Assembly: GCF_958450345.1 (NCBI RefSeq)
Contig: NC_088782.1
Span: 108,158,358 to 108,222,357, forward strand
Source: Calliphora vicina
Taxonomy: Eukaryota > Arthropoda > Insecta > Diptera > Calliphoridae
Length of the DNA stretch: 64,000 nucleotides
Direction: 5' to 3'
Under the pieces are notes generated by a model. The model made no database searches and was not told the origin of the DNA. It was given only the letters and a program-made list of their open reading frames with translations. Positions 21,640-33,200 of the stretch are shown here, in pieces (the stretch's first letter is position 1; the number at the start of each line of letters is the position of its first letter). The translations under genes were made by a program, and so were the position numbers.

Positions 21640-23960
21640 TAGCCACGACTGAAGTTACCTTTGGTATAGAAATCGATTGCTACGATTGAAGCTACTTCTG
21701 GTATAAAAGACAGCCACGATTAGGGCAAACTTTGGTATATGAAGTAGACACGATTCAAGCTACCTTTGGTAGACAAAAGGAGCTACGGTTAAAGCTACTT
21801 TTGGTATACAAAATAAACTCCCTTAGGCAAACTTTCGTGTACAAAAAGAGCCATGATTAAAGCTGTCTTTGGTATACAAAAGAAGCCACGAATGAAGGTA
21901 TTTTTGGTATACAAAAAGAGCCATGATTGAAGCTGTCTTTGGTATACAAAAGCAGCAACGATTGAAGCTATTTTTGGTATACAAAAAGTGCCATGATTGA
22001 AGCTGTCTTTGGTATACAAAAGAAGCCACGATTGAAACTATTTTTGGTATGCAAAAGAAGACACGATTGAAGCTACTTTTGGTATACAAAAAGAGCCATC
22101 ATTGAAGCTGTCTTTGGTATACAAAAGAAGCCACGATTGAAGCTATTTTTGTTATACAAAAGAAGCCACGATTGAAGCTATTTTTGGTATACAAAAAGAG
22201 CCATGATTGAAGCTGTCTTTGGTATACAAAATAAGCCACGATTGAAGCTATTTTTGGTATACAAAAAGAGCCATGATTGAAGCTGTCTTAGGTATACAAA
22301 AGAAGCCTCAACCGTGGTTTCTTTTGTATACCAAAGATAGCTTCAATCGTGGCATCTTTTGTATATCAAAGACAGCTTCATTCATGGCTCTTTTTGTATA
22401 CCAAAAATAGCTTCAATCGTGGCTTCTTTTGTATAACAAAGACAGCTTCAATCATGGCTCTTTTTGTATACCAAAAATAGCTTCAATCGTGGCTTCTTTT
22501 GTATACCAAAGACATCCGAGTTTATCAATAATCCTGAGTTCATGTCGTATCTCAAATTATCATCAATATTGGCTCCTTTTGTATACTAAAGGTAGTTTAA
22601 ATCGTGGCTCTTTTGGTTTACCAAAGATAGTATAGTGGCTTCTTTTGTGTACGAAAAATAGCTTCAATCGTGGCTTCTTTTGTATACCAAAGACAGCTTC
22701 AATCATGGCTTCTTTTGTATACCAACAATAGCTTCAATCGTGGCTTCTATGCGAAAAATAGCTTCAATCGTGGCTCAGTTTGTATACCAAAGACATCCCA
22801 GTTTATCAATAATCCTGCGTTCATGTCATGTCTCAAATTATCATCAATATTGGCTCCTTTTGTATACTAAATCTATTTTTGTTATACAAAAGAAGCCACG
22901 ATTGAAGCTATTTTTGGTATACAAAAAGAGCCATGATTGAAGCTATTTTTGGTATACAAAAAGAGCCATGATTGAAGCTATTTTTGGTATACAAAAAGAG
23001 CCATGATTGAAGCTATTTTTGGTATACAAAAGAAGCCACGATTGAAGCTATTTTTTGCATACAAAGGAAGCCACGATTGAAGCTATTTTTGGTATACAAA
23101 AGAAGCCACGATTGAAGCTATTTTTGGTATACAAAAAGAGACATGATTGGAGCTGTCTTTGGTATACAAAAGAAGCCACGATTGAAGCTATTTTTGGTAT
23201 ACAAAAAGAGCCATGATTGAAGCTATTTTTGGTATACAAAAAGAGCTATGATTGAAGCTATTTTTGGTATACAAAAGAAGCCACGATTGAAGCTATTTTT
23301 CGCATACAAAGGAAGCCACGATTGAAGCTATTTTTGGTATACAAAAGAAGCCACGATTGAAGCTATTTTTCGTATACAAAAGAAGCCACGATTGAAGCTA
23401 TTTTTGGTATATCAAAGAAGCCACGATTGAAGCTATTTTTAATATACAGAAGAAGCCACGATTGAAGTTAGTTTTTGTATATAAAAGAAGCCACGATTAA
23501 GGCAGACTTTTGTATTAGAAGTAGCCACGAATCCGGGTACCTTTAGTATACAAAATGAGCCACGATTGAAGCTATCTTTGGTATACAAAAGAATCCACGA
23601 TTGATGCTATCTTTGGTAGAGAAAAGGTGCCACATTATAAGCTACCATTGGTATACAAACGGAGCCATGAGTAATGCTATCTTTGGTAAACAAATAGAGC
23701 CACAAGTCAAGCTAACTTTGGTATACAAAAGGCACCACAACTGATGCTATCTTTGGCAAACAATAGGAGCCACGATTTAAGCTTCCTTTGGTATACAAAA
23801 GGAGCCAATATTGATGACAATTTGAGATACGACATGAACATACGATTGTTGATAAACTGGCATACAAAGGAAGCCATAAATGAAGATGAACATAGACAAA
23901 TGTAACAATATTGGATATTGAAGAAATCTTGGTATACAACAGCACTTAATATAGAAGTAA
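21640..23960. repeat. 35-bp satellite with an inverted central block
   Basis: The unit is about 35 bp: ATTGAAGCTATTTTTGGTAT followed by ACAAAAGAAGCCACG, with a common variant (ACAAAAAGAGCCATG). From 21640 to about 22308 it runs in one orientation. At 22291-22332 a palindrome (GGTATACAAAAGAAGCC facing GGTTTCTTTTGTATACC) flips it. The block 22309 to about 22868 is inverted, after which the first orientation resumes to about 23960. A marker segment containing CAATATTGGCTCC appears twice in the inverted block (22512-22590 and 22793-22871, 281 bp apart) and once, in the opposite sense, at about 23800-23870. Because 35 is not divisible by 3, open frames rotate through all three phases. Confidence 0.95.
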
Positions 23961-24027
23961 ATTAAGTCCAAACAAGTAACACCATTTCATTTAAATTATT
24001 CAACAAATAAAGCGTTTATTGAAGCTA

Positions 24028-24274
24028 CACAGAGAAAACAGATTCGTGATAGCAACCGAATTTGTTGCCAATCGAATGATTCTACCTTAGTGACCGAATT
24101 TTACAGTTGCTACCACAAAATTTTGGAAGAGATAACAAAAGTTTGGTTGCTTTAACCGAAATTCTTCTTTGTTAACTGATTTTCTGTTGATAGAACTGAA
24201 AAATTCTATGTGTTCAACCGAATCATTCGATTGGTAACAAATTCGGATGCTATCACGAATATGTTTTCTCTGTG
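24028..24274. mobile_element. 247-bp MITE, copy 1
   Basis: Long terminal inverted repeats begin CACAGAGAAAACAGATTCGT on the left and are matched for at least 50 bp on the right (reverse CACAGAGAAAACATATTCGT). TA dinucleotides flank both ends (24026-24027, 24275-24276), as for Tc1/mariner-type MITEs. The second copy at 33728-33974 has exactly the same length. Confidence 0.9.
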
Positions 24275-24719
24275 TACACATGATTTTCAAAAGGAACTAC
24301 AATTCAGGCTAAATTATTCAACAAAGTGAGTCTTGACTGAAGCTGTACTTGGTCTGCAAAATCATCACGAATGAAGCAAAATTGGCCTACAAAAAAAATC
24401 ATGATTGAATGTACTGTTGATCTGCAAATAAAACCACGAAATCAACCAAACTTTGGCTATTAAAGAAACCAGAATTGAGGTCGAATTTAAGCCACAAAAG
24501 GAAACACGAGCGGAATCTGGCAAGAATTTCAGCTGTACATGAATACATAATTGAAATAAAGTTTATAGCTAGATCATTGTTTTATTGTTTATTTTATTGT
24601 TCAAATTGGATGTCAAGTGGAGACACGATTAAATTTAAACTCGATATTAAAGACAGCAAACTTGAACTACGGCTGGAGCCCAAATAGAGAAAAAATTCAA
24701 GATTTAAAAAGAACCACGA

Positions 24720-25960
24720 TTACAGCTGCTCTTCATTTTCAAAGGGCATCAAACTCTAAGTACAATTGAGCACATATTTAAGTTTCCAAAAGAACCACGG
24801 TTAAAGCTGCTCTTTATCTTGAAAGGGCAGCAAAATCGAAGCACAATTGAGCACAAATTTAGGCTTTCAAAAGAACCACGATTAAAGCTGCTCTTTATCT
24901 TGAAAGGGCAGCAAAATCGAAGCACAATTAAGCACAAATTTAAGCTTTCAAAAGAACCACGGTGGAAGCTACTCATGATCTTCAAAGGGTGCAACAAAGG
25001 CAGCACACTCAAACTACAACTGGAACCACAATTGAGCACAAATTTAAGCTTTCAAAACAACCACTGTTGAAGCTACTCTTGATCTTCAAAGGGCGCAACA
25101 AAGGCAGCCCACTCAAACTATAAATATAACCACAATTGAAGCTACTTTTGACCTTCAAAGAACGCAAATTCTGGAACTAAAATTCCGCAAAAATTTAAGT
25201 TTTAAATAAAGCCACGATTGTAGCTACTCTTGTTCTTCAAAGAAGCAACAAAGGCAGCAAACTCGAACCATAACTAGAACCACAATTGAGAACAAACTTA
25301 AGCTTTAAAAGGAATCATGATTGAGGCGACAATTGAGCTTCAAAATTAGCCATAAAGGCAGCAAACTGGAACTACAATTGGAACCACAATTGAGCACAAA
25401 TTTCAGCCTTAAAAAGAACCTCGATAGAAGCTACTCTGGATCTTCAATAGGCATAACAAAGGCTGCAAACTTAAGCTTTAAAAGGAATCATGATTGAGGC
25501 TACACTTGAGCTTCAAAAGGAGCCATAAAGGCAGCAAACTCGAACTACAATTGGAACTACAATTGAGCACAAATTTTAGCTTTAAAAAGAACCACGATTG
25601 AAGGTACTCTTGATCTTCAAAGGGAATAACAAAGGCTGCAACTCGAACTACAACTGGAACCACAATTCAGCACAAATTTAAGCTTTAAAAAGAACCACTA
25701 TTGAAGCTACTCTTGATCTTCAAAAGGAGCAACAGAGGCACCAAACTTGAACACTAAGTGAAACCAAAATTGAGCACAAATTTAAGTTTTAAAAAGAACC
25801 GTGACTGAAGCTGCTCTTGACCTCCAAATGGAGCAACAAAATCAGCAAACTCAAACTACAACTGGAACCACAATTGAGCACAAATTTAAGTTTTCAAAAA
25901 AAAACACGATTGAAGCTGCTCTTGGGGGAGCCATAAAGGCAGGAAATTTGAACTACAAAT
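24720..25960. repeat. Tandem repeat, units of about 80-104 bp, related to the 35-bp satellite
   Basis: Roughly a dozen units contain AAAAGAACCACGATTGAAGC, then TACTCTTGATCTTCAAAGG, GGCAGCAAACTCGAACTACA and GGAACCACAATTGAGCACAA. A clear full period is 104 bp (24941 to 25045), and shorter 81-bp units lie at the left. The CCACGATTGAAGCTA core is the same as in the 35-bp array, so both probably descend from one ancestor. Decayed units continue to about 26150. Confidence 0.85.
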
Positions 25961-26159
25961 GAATAAAAATTCATGATTTAAAAAGAACCACGATTGCAAT
26001 TCAAAGGAGCCACGATTCAAGCTAAACTTGAGAGGAAAACGAAATACGATTAAAAGTAAAATTGAAACCATATTCAATGCCAAAATTGGTCTATAAAATA
26101 TGCCACTATTGAAGCTGAATTTGAAGTATAAAATTGCCAACCAATGAGGCAAAACATTT

Positions 26160-27068
26160 TTGAATAAAAGGACTCAATAATGTTCCAAATTTTGGATTGA
26201 AAATATGTCCGCAATAAAAGATTAATTCGGATCATAAATAAATACACGACAGCAGCTAAACATGAAGAATAAATTGAGAGAATGTTTCAACTAAACTTGA
26301 AATACATATAAACATTTAAGTCCACGGGATATAAATAGATTGTTAACTAATATTTGTTTTTAAGGGCCAATTCTTTCTTATTTTCTTATTATATTTCTAG
26401 AAGCTATTTGCTTTATTGGTTTCTGTTTAAAAATGCTTTAATATTCCACTTAAATATCAATTTAAATATAGATTTGTGGCAAATATAACAAACTTATATC
26501 CTTTACACAAACTTCGCAGGAAGTTAACCAACATGTTTTTTCCTTAAAACCAAAAGGACAAGAGAAAAACAGTTCTGTTTTTTCTAACAAATTGTTTTGC
26601 ATATAAAATAAAAATATTATCCCTGTTTTAAATTTAGCATAAATAAATATGTACCGGAACAAATACACAAAAAAATATGCAAATCTATGGAAATGATAAA
26701 AAGAAATCTGCTGCTATGTAAGTGGTGCAAGTAAAAAAAGATACATAATAAAACATAAAGGTAGCCACGACCTTAAAATAAAATATGGTGTGTAGGGGAA
26801 AAAACACTAAATAAAGATATCCGTTTGGTCTAAGGGTTAACATCCTATCAAAGGATAACAGCAACACATACGGTTTTTAATGTAAAACTATGATACTTTC
26901 TACAGGCAAAAAAAGGGATATGAACAAATTTAAATATGAAATGATTAAGGAAATAAACATAAGGTTTTACTAGGAATTTATTTTATTTAAGATTTATTTA
27001 GCTTTATGTCTTCAGTTAGCTATATCAGTTTCTAATGTAATTTTATTTTTTGTTTCCTTTAATTTCAG
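26160..27068 (+). other. Probable intron upstream of Ig exon 1
   Basis: No gene was recognised. It ends in TTGTTTCCTTTAATTTCAG, a good polypyrimidine tract and acceptor for the exon at 27069. The exon starts inside a codon, so at least one coding exon lies further upstream; I could not find it. Confidence 0.6.
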
Positions 27069-27240
27069 ATCAAATTATTAGCGAGCAGGAGGGTAAAACA
27101 GTTATTGTGCCATGTCCTGTGAACAAGAATAAATGTGGTGAATTACATTCACTGAATTGGTTTAAAGGTGACAATCGTATAGCAGCCATGCTGCTGGATG
27201 ATAGCAATGTCACCAGTGTTGCTGAAGAATTTGAAGATAG
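27069..27240 (+). CDS. Ig-CAM exon 1 in window: first half of Ig1
   Basis: The exon starts after TTTAATTTCAG with the last two bases of a split codon and ends GAAGATAG before GTGAGT, leaving two bases of an Arg codon. It encodes QIISEQEGKTVIVPCPVNK and then LNWFKGDNRIAAMLL. The strand-B Cys of Ig1 lies in VPCPV and the core Trp in LNWFKG. It ends near EEFEDR. An additional Cys in NKCGEL may pair with the extra Cys in exon 2. Confidence 0.9.
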
Positions 27241-30200
27241 GTGAGTTGGAATCATGCAAAAATGTTGAAATTATTTTTATAAAATGAAAATTCTATTTTT
27301 TGTGTTTTTTTTATTAGAGTTTCCGTTGAACAAAATCCATTTAGATTAATTATAAGAAATTTACAAATCTCTGATGAGGATATTTATTTATGTGATACAA
27401 CATATTTTATACCAATTGAAACATGTGATAATTTCAATGGCCATCGTGTGGAATTGAATGTTTTAGGTAAGTTTTCTTAATGTTTATTTAACTTTCAATT
27501 TGTTTTTTTTTTTCAAATAAATTTTCTTATTTAAAATTTATGTTTTGGCTTGTTTGTGCTTTTTTATTAAATTTTAAGTTGCCTGCTGCTTGCTGTTTTT
27601 TTTATTTATTTAAAAAAACTGTTTAAATTAATCAACATTTTTTCCTAATTGCATTTCCCCTGCATAACACTCCGAAAAAAAGCATGTATAAATCCTATGA
27701 ACTCAAAATTTTTTTTTAAAAAGAAATTCAAAATGCGTTGTTTGTTTTTATGTCTTGACATTTGCATGTACATATTCATAAATATATATAAATTAATATT
27801 TAAAATAAGCCATTGGTTTGTCTCGTTACCGAAAATATTGTTACCTTGTTCTCTTCTTTCAACTGCTAAATTATGTTTTATGTTTGTGTTTTAAATTATT
27901 TTGCTTTTACTTGTTCAACAAATTGGTAAGAAAACATATAATCACTACTATTTTTTTTTTCCTAAAATAAAGCACTAATTGAAAGAGAAATTTGCGCAAT
28001 TGAATAAGTTTAATTAGGTGAAATTACAGACTTATTACATCTAGTCAATGAGGACTCAATTTACTCCCTCCTACACGCAGAGAAAAAATATAGTTGTGCA
28101 TGTTTACTGTAACCATTTCAATATTGTTACAACTTTTTAACAATATTATAGTCACAGTAACTATTTACATGATTGTGGTAACCATAATATGGTTAATTTA
28201 GGATTCACATGATTTTATCAACTATATACATGGTTGTGATGAATTATTTTATCATAATATGTTGGTTTCAGATTATGATATCCATAAGTCGAGAGCAACA
28301 TAAGTCCTTTATAATAAAAATGATTGTCACAAACATATAATTGTTTATTGTAACCATATATATAGTTGATAAAATCATGTGAATCCTAAATTAACCATAT
28401 TATGTTTACCACAATTATGTAAATAGTTACTGTGACTATAATATTGTTAAAAAGTTGTAACAATATTGAAATGGTTAGAGTAAACATGCACAACTATATT
28501 TTTCTCTGCGTGTAGGACATTGATAGGATAAAGTTCACACAAGATTTAATTTTCCGACATTTGTGCAATAGGTTAGCCATTATTTTTATTTTATTAGATT
28601 TTTAATGATTTCCGTAATCTAAATACAAAATGCTGAAAATTTGAGCCACATTGGATAAGGTACAAAGGTTGGACATTTTATTTATAATTTCGTATTTTGC
28701 GTCAAAGTAGCAATATTTTACAAAAACTTAAATGCTGAAAAAGAAGTAGTTTTCGTATTGCACTTATCCAAAAGCAGAGTCAAATCATGGTTGTGGTAAA
28801 CATAATCATATTATGATCCAATGAAATCATATTTCCCAACTTTCTGCCAACATATGGATTTTGAGCCAAAAGAACTGCTCATCTTTTGAGGCCAAGAACG
28901 AATCAATCCAATATCGGATACTCTGTCCCAAAGTGGAGCACGGGCTGGACTATAAATATATAAGTATATATATATGTATATTTATTCCCGTCGATCTGAG
29001 TTGGAGCATAGGGCTACTACAGCTGCATTCCATGTATCGCATCCATACAATAATATTAACATCACTTTGGAATTGAATATGATGATTAGGTATGATGATA
29101 CCACAAGTGCCATTTAAGGGTTAATTTCCATTTTTGTTCTATTATTATAAATACTAGACTTCATGTTATATTTCTCTTAAGTTTCATCAAAATCGACCCA
29201 AAAATAAATAACATTCAGCTATCTTTAAATTAGAAATTCCAAATATTGAAAAATTTGACCTTTGACCTTCACGAATTAAGGTTTAAAGTTTTCCAATTTT
29301 AATAAAATTTTCAGAGTCTATTTATAATTATTTGGGCTATAATATTCTGAATAGGTTTTACTTAAAATTTTTAACAGTATTGAAATAGAGCACATTCGCC
29401 AAAAAATGGCCATACAATTGGTTTTTCTCGAAAATTTCAAAATTTAAATCGCATGTATGGAAAAACTATAAGAGATATTTTCTTAATTTTTTCATAGTTT
29501 TATTCCCTATTATATTCTCAATAAATCTCAATGAGATGATCAAAAAATTCTGAAATTTGTTTAACAAAATTTTTAAAAATTTGCAAATGGAGTTTTGAAA
29601 TTGCCGTTAAAAAAAAAATATTTTTTTGGCCATATCTGCGAATAGGTTAACGGTATACTACGAAGATAAAAACACATATTTTAAGTAAAAATGTGCTTTT
29701 ATTTTAATATTTATCAAAATATCTTAATTTTGTTCCTACATTTCTGATTCTAGTTGCCTGAGACACGTTAATGGCCTGGCGAATTTTTAATAACTTTAAC
29801 ATTTTTTGACCAATTTCGGTTTTTTATGTCTCATTAGAATGACAATTACGTACATATTTCTATTCTTTTAAATTAAATTGCAAAAGTAATTTTTTAACGG
29901 CAAAATTTTTACAAGAACTGAAAAAAATGCATTTTTTCCCCTTGTAGATGCATCTCAAAACTTCAGAGGGCTTGCGGCCAATCTTAACCCCAATCGATTT
30001 ACCTAAAATTTTTTCAGGATGATTTTTTTACCAATATTCACCAAACTAGTTGGTGAGAATGGCCAAAATCCAACTTTCGTTTATTAAGGGCCACCCTAGT
30101 GTGACAGTGCTAAATATCAGAGGTGATATGACGCATACTTGCCATACCCCGGGATTTACATTTATTCTGTTGCCGAGATTATTCTCATGGAGTACCCACA

Positions 30201-33200
30201 AGTAGAGTCATTGTATAGACTTCTAATAAGACAGAATAGTTTTGGTGGGTGCCAAGTAACTTCCGGATGGTGTTATGAACAAGGTTATCAAATACTTTCT
30301 CAAAGTCTATAAATACGAGATATAAGGGAGATCTCCACTCCACACACTATTCAACGGTTACTCTTAGCAGCCTAAGAGTTTACTTGATTTACACAGAATT
30401 TTCGAAGTCGAAAGCCAACTTGTTCCGGGCGGAGTTCTGGTTCCAAGGCTAAAAAAGTAATTCTCCTCCATTTAGTACACTCCTACAGGTTTCCCTTTTT
30501 TTTTGTATTTTAACAATAATATCCTGCTTTAGCTCATCGTGAAGGTATTCCGTCCTTTAAAATTCTTCGATAATCTGAAAAATCACAAACTGACATTGCG
30601 GTCAGCTTTTAGCATTTTTTTTAGGCCTTAATATCGTTGGTGACTTTCATCACTGACGGACTGTTAATAGGTATATCCGGCCTTAACGTATGTTCAGCAC
30701 AGTTACATAGATTTTCGTTGGGCTGTCTTGGTGTTTCAAGCAGTTTCATGTAGTGGTTTTTCCATATCTCCAGCTGTTCAGTTTTCGAGGAAACAAAAGA
30801 TTTTATTGTAATTTTTTCCTTATGCTGTACAGAGTTCTGATGAGGTTTTGTAGCAGCTGCAGCTTGAGTTTCCCTTGCCAGCTCATCTATGTACGCTCTT
30901 TTGTCTCCGAGTGCATTTCGTTTGACTTGCTTGTCAATGTCATTGTGTGCTCTTGCAAACTCACATTTCTGACTACGGGTTTTTGCACTATTTAGTAAAC
31001 CCTTAGCTGACATTCTGTCTCCAATCAGGGTTTCTTGAACAGTGTCCCAAATGTTTGGCAGCAGCGTCCAGGAAAATATGTTTAACATTATCCCAGTTGA
31101 TAATACTTTCTGTAGTAGCATTTTCGAGGGCAGCTTTAAGAGTGGCGACATATTGCGCAGCGACAGGGTCCTGTGCAGGTCTAGATATTTAGATAGCTGC
31201 AAACTAAATGCGCATGTACCCACAAGGTGATGATAATCACGGCTGATGTATGTACCTCTAGACTATAAATTGGGTGAGGAAAAATATGCCAACCACTTCA
31301 TTTTTAATACTTTTTAACAGATATTACATAATGTGGCCGAGTGTTGTCATGATGAAAAATTACGGTTTCAAGTCTGGCTATATATTACGGGCGATTTTCG
31401 ACCAATTCTCGATTCAAATGAATTATTTGCATTCAGTGCAGCTTCCTTGTAATGGTCTAAACAGATTTCAGCAGCTCATAATAGATAGAACCCCTTTGCT
31501 CTCACTAAATACAAAGAATTACATTAGATCCATGAATATTTTGCTTTGGTGTCAATTCGACTGGTTGGCCGGGCTTCACATACGATCTCTTACGTTTTGG
31601 GTTACATGGATACATTTTTCATCCATAGGATCATGGAAAATCTAAAAAGTTCAAAATTAAGGGCCACTCTATTGCTCTGTAAAATGTAGCACAGTGGGTC
31701 AGTCTTAAAAAAAGTGGTAATAAATCTTAATCTTCTAAACTACTAGTCCGTTTGCAAAATGATGTATGAACGAATCGTAGAGGAGCACATTGGCTTTAAG
31801 AAAACAAAATTTATGGTCATTGTATTAGAACGCAAGTACATATGCACGTTGCAAAAAATTAACCTTCTTGAGCTATGATAACTTGTGTAAATATTGACAT
31901 ATTTCAAAGAGTGAGACTTTGTAATAAAGCAGTTGGGAAGATATCTCGTACATTTTAAAAGATATTTAAGTTGAAACTTTGACATTTCAAAAACACCCCT
32001 TTCTTTTAAATAAATTTCGAAATAACAAGTAAAAAATCGTTATTCGCATAGTCCAAATAAAAAAAATTTAAATGAGTATGAAAAATTAATAGATTTTAGC
32101 AAAAATGGAGCTTAGTGCTTTTTAATATTTCTCAAAGATGCTTATAAAAATATTTTTATATTATATTTTGCCATATTTAGAAAGAACTGTCTTCAGAAAT
32201 GACTAATAAGACCTTTTAAGATCGATATAGACATGCAGCCTACTTTAGGTGAATTTTTTTTTACAAAATTCTAAGTTTATGATCATAAGATATTTCACAT
32301 ATATTTATACCCTACACCACCATAGTGGGGAGGGTATTATGCGTTTGTGCAGATGTTTGTAACATCCAAAAATATTAGTCTACCACCCACCTTAAAGTAT
32401 ACCGATCGACTTAGAATCACTTTCTGAGTCCATGTAAACCTACAGGTCGCAATTTTGAAGATATTTCGATCAAATTTGGTACATATTATTTTTTCGGCCC
32501 AAGGACCAAGCCTGTTGAAACTGGCTGAAATCGGTCCATTATTTCACCTAGCCTCCATACAAATGTCCTCCCGAAATTGGACTTTATCGGTCATAAATGT
32601 TTAATTTATATATGTATCTCCACAAATTCAGCTCCAAATAAGTTTTATATACACAAAATTCATTTCACCAAATTTTGTTACGATCGGTCCATAATTATTC
32701 ATAGCTCCCATATAGACCCGCTTCCGAAAATCACTTTAACGTGCATAAATCTCTTAAATAAGTTGGTATATACACAAAATTCAACATATTTAACTTGAAT
32801 ATAGACATAAATCACACGTACTAATTTCATGGTGATCGGTCCATAATTGGCCATAGCTCCCATATAAGGCGCACTTCCGAAAATCACTTTTACGTGCATA
32901 AATCGTACATAAAATTCAAGATAGCTAACTTTAATATAGACATAAATCACACGAAATAATTACATGGTGATCGGTCCATAATTGGTCATAGCTCCCATGT
33001 TAGGCCCACCTTCGAAAATCACTAAAAAATATAAATTATTGAAATTTTAAAAGTAAAATGTTTTTGCTCTTTTACTTAGTGTAGGGTATTATATGGTCGG
33101 GCTTGACCGACCATACTTTCTTACTTGTTTTTTAATATTTTTATAAATTATAATAAACATCTTTATTAGAATTAATCTGCTTTTTAAACAGTATCTGCTT

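Noticed and set aside
21795..23239. Frames of 60-88 codons with a YTK/IPK/YQR repeat pattern
   Set aside because: They are translations of the 35-bp satellite and exist in several phases; listed as a finding about the satellite, not as genes.
28861..29076. 71-codon frame with a possible coding look (LSWSIGLLQLHSMYRI)
   Set aside because: No start context, splice logic or known domain; it lies in an intron between well-supported exons.
31274..31645. 123-codon + strand open frame
   Set aside because: The opposite strand matches mariner transposase residue by residue, so this frame is a shadow.
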